Below, piece by piece: positions 1 to 8,613 of a stretch of DNA of 44,895 bases. The translations under genes were made by a program, and so were the position numbers. The notes beneath the pieces are model-generated. The model was not told the origin of the DNA, searched no databases, and saw nothing but the letters and a program-made list of their open reading frames with translations. Each line of letters begins with the position of its first letter. Position 1 is the first letter of the stretch. Source of the DNA: an uncultured Fidelibacterota bacterium (lineage in GTDB: Bacteria > Fidelibacterota > Marinisomatia > Marinisomatales > UBA1611); contig CACEUX010000013.1 of assembly GCA_902562835.1 (NCBI GenBank), positions 1 through 44,895 of the forward strand, given 5' to 3'.

Positions 1-1137
1 ATTGCAAGTAATGATTCAACCAGTACCTTACATGCGATTCATGATACAGGGGGTGATGTTACAGGGTTTCCTTTAAATATTTCAGAAAGGGTCATGGCCT
101 GTCCAAGTGTTGCTGACCTAAATAATAACATGATTTTGGATATTGTAATTGTGACAATGGAGGGTAATGTATATGTAATAGAGGCAACTGGTGAGTATTC
201 CATTTATATGCCATTATCAACTGATGATTCTTTTAGTTCGCCTGCTGCAATTGCCGATTTAGATGGAGATCAAGATCTAGAGATCATTTTAGGTGATGAT
301 AATGGTAATGTTCACGTGTTGCACCACGATGGGCCATTAATGAATTCTCTTGAAACTGATAATGGGACTTTTAATGGAGTATCTATCGCTGACATAGATG
401 GTGATGGCAGTATGGAATTGCTATTTTCCGGAGATCAGGGGTATCTACATGCCTGGGATCCGATAACAAACGATGAGCCTAATGGCTGGCCAATAGATCT
501 CGGATCACCAGTGATAGATGAACCTATCACCATGGATATAGATAATGATGGTGACCAAGAGATAATGTGCGTGATAGAATCTAATGAAATACACTTTTAT
601 CATCACGATGGTGTTTCCTTTGAAAACTTTCCATATATCTCTTATCACAGTATTTATTCTATGCCTGCAGTGGGTGATATTGATAATGATGGTGATTTTG
701 AGGTAATAATAGGGACCTCATCAGAACTAAGAGTGATTGATATAGCACAGGAAGCAGGGGGTAAGTATACTTGGTCCACTTATCGTAGCAGTAACTATAG
801 AAATGGTTACTTTGATGTTAATTTGGCTTCTACATCCTCTAATGATATTAGTATACCAACAAAATATAGCTTGGGTAATAATTATCCTAACCCTTTTAAT
901 CCAATTACCCGGATCAGCTATGGATTGCCTAAAGATAGCAATGTAAACATAACCGTATATGATATTAATGGTAGGGTTGTGAACCTTTTGATTGATAGTG
1001 ATCAGCCCGCGGGTCAGGGATCAATTATATGGAATGGAAAGAATGATGCCGGGAAGTCTGTTGCTGCGGGATTATATTTTTATAAAATGCAGGCTGAGAC
1101 TTTCCATCAGACCAATAAGATGATCTTGCTAAAATAA
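1..1137 (+). CDS. FG-GAP/VCBS repeat secreted protein, 5'-truncated, T9SS cargo
   Basis: The frame is open from base 1, so the gene begins before the window; the first ATG at 94 is internal. The visible part is a run of Asp/Asn/Gly-rich repeats such as IADLDGDQDLEIILG, IADIDGDGSMELL and VGDIDNDGDFEVIIG. These are calcium-binding loops of an FG-GAP-type beta-propeller. A C-terminal FlgD-like sorting domain follows, with YPNPFNP at about 889-909, VYDINGRVV, GLYFYKMQ and the terminal MILLK. Family knowledge: such proteins are exported by Sec, then by type IX secretion, and end up at the surface or outside the cell. The ligand or enzymatic role cannot be told without the missing N-terminus. Confidence 0.85.
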   Translation: MASNDSTSTLHAIHDTGGDVTGFPLNISERVMACPSVADLNNNMILDIVIVTMEGNVYVIEATGEYSIYMPLSTDDSFSSPAAIADLDGDQDLEIILGDDNGNVHVLHHDGPLMNSLETDNGTFNGVSIADIDGDGSMELLFSGDQGYLHAWDPITNDEPNGWPIDLGSPVIDEPITMDIDNDGDQEIMCVIESNEIHFYHHDGVSFENFPYISYHSIYSMPAVGDIDNDGDFEVIIGTSSELRVIDIAQEAGGKYTWSTYRSSNYRNGYFDVNLASTSSNDISIPTKYSLGNNYPNPFNPITRISYGLPKDSNVNITVYDINGRVVNLLIDSDQPAGQGSIIWNGKNDAGKSVAAGLYFYKMQAETFHQTNKMILLK

Positions 1138-1260
1138 TTGATATCAAAATATTACTTATGAAAAAACATAGTATCATTTCTTAGCGCAATTCTTGATCAT
1201 AGATCGCCTCATATACCAACTGGGTTTTTTCTTTGTTATATGGTGGGTAGATTTCAGTTT

Positions 1261-2232
1261 ATGATACGTTATTTTACAGTCTATTTGTTTTTCATATCAA
1301 TTTTGCTCTCCCAATCAAGAGTACATATAAATGATCTTGTCCAATCTGGAGAACTCTTACTCGATCTTAATAAAAAACCATTTACAGGCATTGCTTACAA
1401 TTCCTCAACAGTTTCAAAGAATAAAATTCAAGAAAGTAAATATCTAAAAGGCCTACTTCATGGTACTCATAAAGAATGGTGGAAAAATGGAAATAAGAAA
1501 ATGCAGGGAAGATACAAATTAGGAGAAAAAAATGGTAGGTGGGTTGGATATTTTGAAAATGGCAATATTAAATTTGAAACAAACTATAAAAATGGCATTG
1601 AGGATGGTTTAGATACCCGTTGGCATAATACCGGAGGTAAGAATTCAAAAGGTGCATATCAAAATGGTAAAAAAGTAGGTAAATGGAATTATTGGGATGA
1701 ACAAGGTGGTCAAATTCATTATGTATGCATTGAAACAGATCTTGGTAAGATTATGATTAATCTTTTCTCTGATATTGCTCCTATGCATGCCGAAAGTTTT
1801 CAAATTCACGCAAATAAAGGATATTTTAATGGAACCATTTTCCATCGTGTGGTACCTGGGTTTGTAATACAGGGTGGAGACCCAAATACTCGATCTAGTA
1901 ATAGAAGAACTCATGGCCAAGGCGGAAGAGCCTCTGCATTTTTTGGCATAGGAGATAAAAAAGATCCATCAACATGGAAGATTCCAGAAGAATTCAATTC
2001 AATTCCACACAAAAGAGGTATTGTTTCAATGGCTCGAGGGTCTGATGTCAATAGTGCCGGTAGCCAATTTTTTATTTGTGTTAAAGATGCTCCAAACCTT
2101 GATGGCCGGTATACAGTTTTTGGTGAGGTCATAGAAGGTATGGAAATAGTAGATAATATTGTCAATTCACGTGTAGATCCAAGAGACAATCCTATTGAAA
2201 GGATCTCAATGGAAGTATCGATCTGTAACTGA
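1261..2232 (+). CDS. MORN-like repeat / cyclophilin-type peptidyl-prolyl isomerase fusion, exported
   Basis: I chose ATG 1261 because it opens directly into a signal peptide (MIRYFTVYLFFISILLSQS); an ATG at 1240 in the same frame would add seven residues. After the signal come MORN/YwqK-type repeats (HGTHKEWWKNGNKKMQG, NGRWVGYFENGNIKFE, KVGKWNYWDEQG) over roughly residues 60-145. A complete cyclophilin domain follows, with FHRVVPGFVIQGGDP, SAGSQFFI and LDGRYTVFGEV. It should catalyse proline cis-trans isomerisation in the periplasm, the repeats probably serving in binding or anchoring. The loop between the catalytic Arg segment and the substrate pocket is long. The stop lies 4 bases before the next start, so the two genes are probably co-transcribed. 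Confidence 0.85.
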   Translation: MIRYFTVYLFFISILLSQSRVHINDLVQSGELLLDLNKKPFTGIAYNSSTVSKNKIQESKYLKGLLHGTHKEWWKNGNKKMQGRYKLGEKNGRWVGYFENGNIKFETNYKNGIEDGLDTRWHNTGGKNSKGAYQNGKKVGKWNYWDEQGGQIHYVCIETDLGKIMINLFSDIAPMHAESFQIHANKGYFNGTIFHRVVPGFVIQGGDPNTRSSNRRTHGQGGRASAFFGIGDKKDPSTWKIPEEFNSIPHKRGIVSMARGSDVNSAGSQFFICVKDAPNLDGRYTVFGEVIEGMEIVDNIVNSRVDPRDNPIERISMEVSICN

Positions 2233-2236
2233 TTGT

Positions 2237-3190
2237 ATGAATTTTGCTAAAGAAGTAAAAGAGGCAGCAGATCGGATTCATCCATATATAAAAGAGACAT
2301 ATTTTGATCGCTCTTTTTTGTTTTCAGAATTATTGGGTGGAGATGTTTGGTTTAAATTAGAAAATCACCAGGTCACTGGATCCTTCAAGGCAAGAGGTGC
2401 TATCAATAAACTATTATCTCTATCAGATGCTGAAAAAAGGAAAGGTGTCATCTCTGCTTCAACAGGAAATCATGGCGCTGCTGTCGCCTACGCATCCTCG
2501 GAGTTAAATGTTAACTGTACTATTTATGTTCCTGATAATGCTTCCCCAGCAAAACTATCAAATATGAAAAAATATGGTGTCGATGTGAATATGTTTGGTA
2601 ATGATTGCGTAGAGGCAGAAAAAAAAGCAAGAGATATATCAATTCTAAATGGTCAGACCTATGTATCTCCTTACAATGATCAATATGTTATGGCTGGACA
2701 AGGTTCCTTGGGTGTAGAGATAGCCTCTCAATGTGACCATTTAGATGCAATCATTATTTCAGTAGGTGGTGGTGGACTTATAGGAGGTACGGCATCTTAC
2801 TTAAAATCGGTCTGGCCAGATATTGAAGTGATCGGATGTTCACCTGAAAATTCAGCAGTAATGATTCATTCGATGGCTGCTGGAAAAATTTTAGATCTTG
2901 ACTCTAAACCTACACTTAGCGATGGAACTGCAGGAGGTGTTGAACTAGACTCTATCACATTTCCTGTCTGTTGTGATGTCATCGATGATACAATAATGGT
3001 ATCTGAGGATGATATTAAACAAGCTATGATCATGTATATGGGTCATGAGCATCAGCTCATAGAGGGTGCCGCTGGAACTGCAATTGCGGCACTCATAAAA
3101 AAGAGTGAGTCATTAAAGGGTAAAAAAGTAGGGGTTGTAATTTGTGGTGGTAATATTAGTTTGGATGTTGTGCGTGAAATATTAGGTTGA
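2237..3190 (+). CDS. threonine/serine dehydratase-like PLP enzyme (fold type II)
   Basis: About 317 residues from ATG 2237; an upstream ATG at 2195 would overlap the previous gene and adds no homologous sequence. The Schiff-base lysine lies in GSFKARGA (Lys51), the substrate loop is STGNHGAAVAY, and the phosphate-binding loop is SVGGGGLIGG. These mark the threonine dehydratase/serine racemase family, which deaminates Thr or Ser to a 2-oxoacid or racemises Ser. It lacks the C-terminal ACT-like regulatory domain of biosynthetic IlvA, so it resembles catabolic TdcB, serine racemase or EutB-type enzymes. The exact substrate cannot be read. It is packed between the cyclophilin gene and the next secreted protein, whose TTG/ATG starts overlap or closely follow its stop. 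Confidence 0.9.
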   Translation: MNFAKEVKEAADRIHPYIKETYFDRSFLFSELLGGDVWFKLENHQVTGSFKARGAINKLLSLSDAEKRKGVISASTGNHGAAVAYASSELNVNCTIYVPDNASPAKLSNMKKYGVDVNMFGNDCVEAEKKARDISILNGQTYVSPYNDQYVMAGQGSLGVEIASQCDHLDAIIISVGGGGLIGGTASYLKSVWPDIEVIGCSPENSAVMIHSMAAGKILDLDSKPTLSDGTAGGVELDSITFPVCCDVIDDTIMVSEDDIKQAMIMYMGHEHQLIEGAAGTAIAALIKKSESLKGKKVGVVICGGNISLDVVREILG

Positions 3191-3198
3191 TCTTTAAT

Positions 3199-6100
3199 AT
3201 GAAAACATATTTTATAATATTTTTAATCTCTTCATTTCTTTTATCGGAAGAGCATAAGGACCTGCAATCACCTTTTAGTGATCCTTTCAAATATAATCAA
3301 GTAGGAAAGATTGGAGACAACCCTTTTCCGACTAACCCCATGAGTGATAGAGCGATCGGTTACCTGCTCCAGGGTAAAGCACAAAGTGCGATTTCAAATT
3401 ATGGAAATATTATTAATTGGGATGAACATCCGATGGGAATATGGAATGGATATTCGTATTTACCATCTGTAGCATTTTTAGCTGGGGTACCTGGTCATAA
3501 ATATTCTAGTGATTTTAACTGGGATAATGTGGAATATGTAGTAGATAGTGAAGGTGTTCCATTGTATGGCATATGGGAATCAAGTGAAGCATATGATAGA
3601 TGGTTTTATGAAGGCGATACTGTATTTGTTGGTATATTATTTAATGCAGAAGATGATTTTGGTTTATGGCAACCTGATAGTATATCTAAAAAGGCTTCAA
3701 AAGACCTATTCAACGGCCCGTTCCAGTGGGCTGTTGATCATGATATTAAAAAAATTATTCTTTCATCCTTTGGTGAATTAGATCCAAATAGAACAAGCGC
3801 GCGAATTGGTCTCATTTACCCTTGGGCCTTACGACCAAAATTGATCCGCAGGGAAGATCAATTTGATTTTTATAATTATGGTCAAGACCTCGAAGAATGG
3901 ACCGCGGATGATGAGTATATGTATTATGGATATAATGTTGCAGAGTCTTGGTTATCTAGAATTCAAAACTCACCTAATGCTGAGTGGCATGCTTCTACCA
4001 TGGCCCGCGTAAATACCCATAATACAAAGATCAAAAATGGAGATATTTTTGGTGATACATATGTTACTGACCCTGCAGATACATACCCCCTTTTAGCGCA
4101 TAGTGCTTTTTCAGACACATGGCCGGAACGTTATAATGAAGCGCTTGGAATAAATGAGTCATTTTGGCCAGGCTGGTGGTCTCAGGACTACAATATAACC
4201 CTCCCAGGTTGTTCGCAATCAAGAAAAGACCCTGACTGTTGGGAAGAGGTGGAAGGCCGATTCATTTCAGATATGGAGGTCTATATGGAATTTGATGATC
4301 GCTGGGCTCATAGGGGCAATATGGTGAATACAAATGATGATTATGAACAGACTGGCTATCCAATGGGTTTACGCGTAATGGCTGAAGCGCATTCATATGG
4401 TGTATCCTATGCAGAAGACATACTATTTGTGACTGTAAAGGTTCGAAATGAAAGTGGTGATTGGTGTGCTGAAGATGAAAACGGTCAACCAATATTTGAT
4501 AATCATGGTAATCAAAAATGTGGTGAAGGTATGATTATGCCTGATGGAACAAAACTAAACAGTGGTAAGGGGTTTAATTATGAAGGTACTTTTTTAGGTT
4601 TTTACTTTGATGCGGATGTACTAGTCGGAGATGAAAATGGGTATAGCGCATCCTATCACACCAATGATGATGATTTTATGAAATATTATTGGGAAATATT
4701 TGAGTTAAATAATGAACGCATGCTCATATCTATGGCGATGGTAGGCGACTATGATGGCCTAAGTGGTACTGCGGGCTACCCCATGAATGGAGATTCACCA
4801 CCTGGGAATGATTTTGGCCTTGTTGCAACACAACTTTTAGATTCTCCCAGAGCTACAGACCCTGTGGATCTTGATCAGGATGGGACTGTAGATATTTTCC
4901 CGGGTGAACCATTGAAAATGACCGACTGGCATTGGTTTGATTGGTATAGTCGGCCCGGAGTGCCACAAATGGAGAGTAACAGCAGTAGTTGTTACACTGG
5001 AGCCGAGGGATGCCCACAAGCAAGAAATAAGGAAGAGATCATGTATAAGGTCATGGCTGGAGATACTACAAACCTGACTGACAATGAACATCAATGGCAC
5101 TTTCATACCCAAAACCCGGGGACAGATCTTGGCTCTGAATTGAATCCTCATTTTGACTCTTTAGAGGGGTTGCTTGAAGAGACCGCTTTCCTTCGTGACC
5201 CACCGGGTTTGGATTGCTCGATATTTTTAAGTTGTGGTCCATTCGATCTTCCTGTAGGGAGAGAAGTGCCCTTTTCTTTTTGTATAATCTTTGGACAAAA
5301 TGAAGATGACCTAGTTAATAATGCCCGTTTTGCACAGGTGATGTATAACTCAAGGTATCAGGGCTTTACACCACCAACACGTCCTACTATCTATACTGAA
5401 ACCGATACAGGGTCTGTCAATATATATTGGGATGATGCCTCAGAGAATACAACGGATGTTTTAACTGGTTATTCAGATTTTGAAGGCTATAAGATCTACA
5501 AAAGTATGGACGGAGGTTCTACATGGGGATCAGCGTCAGACCGTATCTATGATACAGATGGCCTTTTTGTAGGCTGGAGGCCTTACATGCAATTTGACCT
5601 TTCTGCATTAGAAGATTCCTTACATTGTGTGTATTCTAATGATTATGATTGTGAACGTTCCGAAAGAAGAAATCATAGTATTAGCGGTCCAGATCCCTAT
5701 TTCCCATGGTTTAATTTAGGAGATGATACTGGACTTGATATGGTGCGGATGGAAGAATCAGATTGGAAGACCATTGATGGTGTAACTTATAAATACAGGT
5801 TCGTTGATAAAAACGTAATAGATGGCATAGAGTATACATATTCTATTGTTGCTTATGATATGGGAGTAGAACCAACATATGTTACCAGATATATTCCACT
5901 GGGTAATGGACAGTTTGAAACAATAGTTGATACAAATTTTTCCAACCCAAATGAATGGGCAAATCCTGAAGGGTATGCATCTATAGAAAATTCAAAGGGG
6001 ACAACGGTCCTAGATAGGAATTTTTCACAGGCATATCCAGGGATACAGCCCCAAGATAACTTGGATCAGGTTAAGGTGGTACCAAACCCATATATCTCAC

Positions 6101-6372
6101 GCTCTCAATTCAAAGAATCAGAATTTCAAAGGAAGATTCGATTCACCAACCTTCCTAGTAAGTGCAAGATCAAAATATTCACCATTTCAGGTGAATTAGT
6201 ATATGAGCTTGAACATGACAATGAATTTTCAGGAAATGAATGGTGGGATATGAGAACTGTGAATAATCAGGAAATAGCACCGGGGCTTTACTTATACCAT
6301 ATAAAAAATAATGAAGGTGGAGATAAGGGTAGCAATCAAGAAATTGTTGGTAAATTTGCAGTAATAAGATAA
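3199..6372 (+). CDS. large secreted protein with fibronectin-like region and FlgD-like C-terminal domain
   Basis: ATG 3199 begins a signal peptide (MKTYFIIFLISSFLLSEE); a TTG at 3187 in frame overlaps the upstream stop and is less likely. The protein is about 1057 residues, acidic and rich in Trp, Tyr and Asp. I recognise no catalytic domain in the first 700 residues. Near 5390-5900 a fibronectin-III-like stretch appears (RPTIYTETDTGSVNIYW, GYKIYKSMDGG, YTYSIVAYD). The C-terminus is a FlgD-Ig-like module with the variant motif VVPNPYISRS, IKIFTISGELVYEL, APGLYLYHIKN and FAVIR. This points to type IX secretion even though YPNPFNP is not exact. Large proteins of this type are common in FCB genomes; the role is unknown. 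Confidence 0.75.
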   Translation: MKTYFIIFLISSFLLSEEHKDLQSPFSDPFKYNQVGKIGDNPFPTNPMSDRAIGYLLQGKAQSAISNYGNIINWDEHPMGIWNGYSYLPSVAFLAGVPGHKYSSDFNWDNVEYVVDSEGVPLYGIWESSEAYDRWFYEGDTVFVGILFNAEDDFGLWQPDSISKKASKDLFNGPFQWAVDHDIKKIILSSFGELDPNRTSARIGLIYPWALRPKLIRREDQFDFYNYGQDLEEWTADDEYMYYGYNVAESWLSRIQNSPNAEWHASTMARVNTHNTKIKNGDIFGDTYVTDPADTYPLLAHSAFSDTWPERYNEALGINESFWPGWWSQDYNITLPGCSQSRKDPDCWEEVEGRFISDMEVYMEFDDRWAHRGNMVNTNDDYEQTGYPMGLRVMAEAHSYGVSYAEDILFVTVKVRNESGDWCAEDENGQPIFDNHGNQKCGEGMIMPDGTKLNSGKGFNYEGTFLGFYFDADVLVGDENGYSASYHTNDDDFMKYYWEIFELNNERMLISMAMVGDYDGLSGTAGYPMNGDSPPGNDFGLVATQLLDSPRATDPVDLDQDGTVDIFPGEPLKMTDWHWFDWYSRPGVPQMESNSSSCYTGAEGCPQARNKEEIMYKVMAGDTTNLTDNEHQWHFHTQNPGTDLGSELNPHFDSLEGLLEETAFLRDPPGLDCSIFLSCGPFDLPVGREVPFSFCIIFGQNEDDLVNNARFAQVMYNSRYQGFTPPTRPTIYTETDTGSVNIYWDDASENTTDVLTGYSDFEGYKIYKSMDGGSTWGSASDRIYDTDGLFVGWRPYMQFDLSALEDSLHCVYSNDYDCERSERRNHSISGPDPYFPWFNLGDDTGLDMVRMEESDWKTIDGVTYKYRFVDKNVIDGIEYTYSIVAYDMGVEPTYVTRYIPLGNGQFETIVDTNFSNPNEWANPEGYASIENSKGTTVLDRNFSQAYPGIQPQDNLDQVKVVPNPYISRSQFKESEFQRKIRFTNLPSKCKIKIFTISGELVYELEHDNEFSGNEWWDMRTVNNQEIAPGLYLYHIKNNEGGDKGSNQEIVGKFAVIR

Positions 6373-6388
6373 ATCATATAATAACTCA

Positions 6389-6808
6389 ATGAATATTCCA
6401 AGATTTCATCTCGCGTTTCCAGTGCATGATCTTGAAAAGGCAAAAAGCTTTTACACAAGTACCTTGGGATGTTCTCTAGGAAGGGAGTCAGATAATTGGA
6501 TTGATTTTGATCTTTATGGTCACCAAGTTGTTGCTCACCTTTCTCCAAAAGATTGTATGAACACAAAAACTAACCCAGTTGATGGAGATAGTATACCTGC
6601 AAGGCATTTTGGAGTGATATTGCCTTGGACTGATTGGGAAGAACTATGTAAAATTTTGATTAGCCGAAATATTGAATTTTTAATCAAGCCCAGAATACGT
6701 TTTAAAAATGTATCAGGAGAGCAAGGCACATTTTTTATTCAAGATCCCAGTGGGAATGCTCTAGAATTCAAATCGTTTAAAAATGATAAAGATGTTTTTA
6801 AGAAGTGA
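6389..6808 (+). CDS. VOC (glyoxalase/dioxygenase superfamily) protein
   Basis: A 139-residue protein with a typical paired beta-alpha-beta-beta-beta fold. His7 in RFHLAFPVHD, His73 in RHFGVILPW and Glu126 in NALEFKSF sit where VOC metal ligands are expected. FIQDPSGNALEFK is the classic end of the second module. Members of the superfamily include glyoxalases, extradiol dioxygenases and fosfomycin-resistance enzymes; this sequence resembles the 'dioxygenase' subgroup of bacterial glyoxalase-like proteins, whose substrates are mostly unknown. Its stop is 3 bases before the start of the cyclase fusion gene, so the two are probably translated from the same message. Whether they share a pathway is not known. 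Confidence 0.85.
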   Translation: MNIPRFHLAFPVHDLEKAKSFYTSTLGCSLGRESDNWIDFDLYGHQVVAHLSPKDCMNTKTNPVDGDSIPARHFGVILPWTDWEELCKILISRNIEFLIKPRIRFKNVSGEQGTFFIQDPSGNALEFKSFKNDKDVFKK

Positions 6809-6811
6809 ACT

Positions 6812-8146
6812 ATGCCAAAAATAGATTTTCTCCCTGATAATAAAAATTTTGAGGTGGAGTCAGGGGAGTCAATCCTCCAGACAGCAGCCAGAAATGGAAT
6901 TCCTCATGTAAATGCATGTGGTGGTGAAGGAAAGTGCACAACATGCAGGCTGCTTATTCTTGAAGGTATAGAAAATTGTTCTCCTGAGACTGAAAAAGAA
7001 ATTGCTCTTAAAGAGAAAGCGCACACAACTGATGAATTCAGGTTAGCATGCCAGACCACTATCACAGGTGATGTAACAGTCAGAAGGTTGGTCCTAAACA
7101 AGGAAGATATTGAATCTGTATCTGAAAGAAGCGTTTCAGGAAGATTAGGGGAAACAAAAACAATTGCTATACTTTTTAGTGATATTAGAGGATTTACACC
7201 ATTTTCAGAAAAACTAACTCCATATGACGTGGTATTTATTTTAAACAGATATTTCAATAGGATGGTAAAAGCTGTGGAGAGTAATCATGGAGCAGTAGAT
7301 AATTATATTGGTGATGGAATGGTGGCGATATTTGGTCTTCATGACGAACCTAACCCTGCCCAACATGCGGTTAGGTCTGCTCTTGAAATGTGCGCTGAAA
7401 TGGATGATATGAAACCATATCTCAAAACAATGTATGGTAAAGATTTTGATATTGGTGTAGGTATCCACTGGGGTGAGGCTGTGGTTGGAGATATTGGAGC
7501 AGGAAAATCAAAGCGTCTAACTGCCATAGGTGATGCAATGAATTTTGCAAGCCGTGTTGAGTCCGCAAATAAACAATTTCAGTCACGTGTACTCATTTCT
7601 GAAGAGACCCATGATGAGATCAAAGATTCATTGGTCATAAAAGATTTTATGAGGACAAATTTGCCAGGAATTGAAGGGCGGGTGACCCTGTATGAAGTTG
7701 AAGATATTAATTTTGCATCGCAAGAAGAGTTAGAGAGTGAGTTAGTTGAAGATGAAATAACTTGGAAAAAGTGTGCAGAAATAGAATCATTTGCAGATAA
7801 CCCTCAACAGGTTTTTAAGGTAAAGAGGGAAGATATCCTTGTTGTAAAAATAGAAGAGAAATTTTATGCGCTAAATGATAAATGTCCGCATGCATATCTA
7901 AGTCTACATGGCAGCGACATAGATATAAAGAATGAGACCATCGCATGCCGCTGGCATAAGAGTTCATTCTGCTATAAAACAGGAGAAGTAAGAGAATGGA
8001 TGAAGATAAGTAATTTCCAGAAAATGTTAGGAAAGATGGGCCTGAATGCTGAAGCACAAGAGATATCACAAATGGAACGACTACCAGTTGATGTTTATCA
8101 AACGAAGCAACAGGACGGATTTATTTGGGTAGGTGTAGAAAACTAA
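6812..8146 (+). CDS. 2Fe-2S ferredoxin / class III nucleotide cyclase / Rieske triple fusion
   Basis: Three domains lie in one 444-residue cytoplasmic protein. Residues 1-95 form a plant-type ferredoxin with cluster ligands Cys36, Cys42, Cys45 and Cys80. Residues 110-300 form a class III adenylate/guanylate cyclase: metal Asp124 (FSDIRGFT) and Asp168 (YIGDGMVAIFG), and transition-state Asn244 and Arg248 (NFASRVES). The base-specifying lysine of classical adenylate cyclases is Asn164 here, and the partner Asp is Thr237, so nucleotide choice is open. Residues 317-444 form a Rieske domain with Cys358-Pro-His360 and Cys379-x-x-His382. All catalytic and cluster residues are present. Ferredoxin-cyclase proteins are known in bacteria; adding a Rieske cluster suggests cyclic nucleotide synthesis gated by redox state or oxygen. 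The next gene is a copy of the Rieske part. Confidence 0.93.
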   Translation: MPKIDFLPDNKNFEVESGESILQTAARNGIPHVNACGGEGKCTTCRLLILEGIENCSPETEKEIALKEKAHTTDEFRLACQTTITGDVTVRRLVLNKEDIESVSERSVSGRLGETKTIAILFSDIRGFTPFSEKLTPYDVVFILNRYFNRMVKAVESNHGAVDNYIGDGMVAIFGLHDEPNPAQHAVRSALEMCAEMDDMKPYLKTMYGKDFDIGVGIHWGEAVVGDIGAGKSKRLTAIGDAMNFASRVESANKQFQSRVLISEETHDEIKDSLVIKDFMRTNLPGIEGRVTLYEVEDINFASQEELESELVEDEITWKKCAEIESFADNPQQVFKVKREDILVVKIEEKFYALNDKCPHAYLSLHGSDIDIKNETIACRWHKSSFCYKTGEVREWMKISNFQKMLGKMGLNAEAQEISQMERLPVDVYQTKQQDGFIWVGVEN

Positions 8147-8163
8147 TAATAGAGGTATAATAA

Positions 8164-8580
8164 ATGAAAAACAATAATATTGAGTGGACAAAGCTAGCAG
8201 AGGTAAATAGCTTTCAAGTTAATCCACAACAATTATTAAAGATCAAACGTGATGATATATTGGTGATTAAGGATGAAGAGAAATTTTATGCTATAAATAA
8301 TAGATGTCCGCATCTAGGTCTAGCTTTGAATTTGGGTGGATGTGATATGAAAAATAAAACAGTGCATTGCAAATTTCATTCTAGTGATTTTTCATTTGAG
8401 ACAGGAGAGGCTAAGGAATGGCTCAATGTGAAAGGGTTTGAAAAATTTATGATGTGGCTATTTACTAAGTTTGATCCTGATGCAAAAAAAATGATGACCA
8501 TGGAACCAAAACCAGTGGAAACATTTCATACAAAAGTAGAAGATGATCATGTATGGGTTGGTATAGATAATAGCGTTTGA
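8164..8580 (+). CDS. stand-alone Rieske [2Fe-2S] protein
   Basis: A 138-residue protein starting at ATG 8164 after an AGAGGT-like ribosome site. The cluster ligands are Cys48-Pro-His50 and Cys69-x-x-His72. It aligns end to end with the C-terminal domain of the preceding cyclase: both share the W-(T/K)K-x-AE opening, FxxNPQQ, R(D/E)DILV(I/V)K, EEKFYA(I/L)N and the DGF/DHVWVG ending. This is a clear tandem domain duplication. There is no signal peptide, so it is cytoplasmic, like Rieske ferredoxins of dioxygenase systems and NirD-like proteins. It could pass electrons to the cyclase or to an oxygenase, but no oxygenase gene is next to it. An extra Cys60 lies between the ligand pairs. Confidence 0.9.
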   Translation: MKNNNIEWTKLAEVNSFQVNPQQLLKIKRDDILVIKDEEKFYAINNRCPHLGLALNLGGCDMKNKTVHCKFHSSDFSFETGEAKEWLNVKGFEKFMMWLFTKFDPDAKKMMTMEPKPVETFHTKVEDDHVWVGIDNSV

Positions 8581-8613
8581 CCGGTCATTATTCATGTTTC
8601 TATCGTTTCTACT

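Noticed and set aside
3187-3198. TTG start for the 1057-residue secreted protein
   Set aside because: It overlaps the upstream stop and puts polar residues before a good signal peptide; ATG 3199 is better.
8578-8587. TGACCGGTCA palindrome at the Rieske stop codon
   Set aside because: Ten bases only, no T-run and no paired promoter; probably chance in a 33-base gap.
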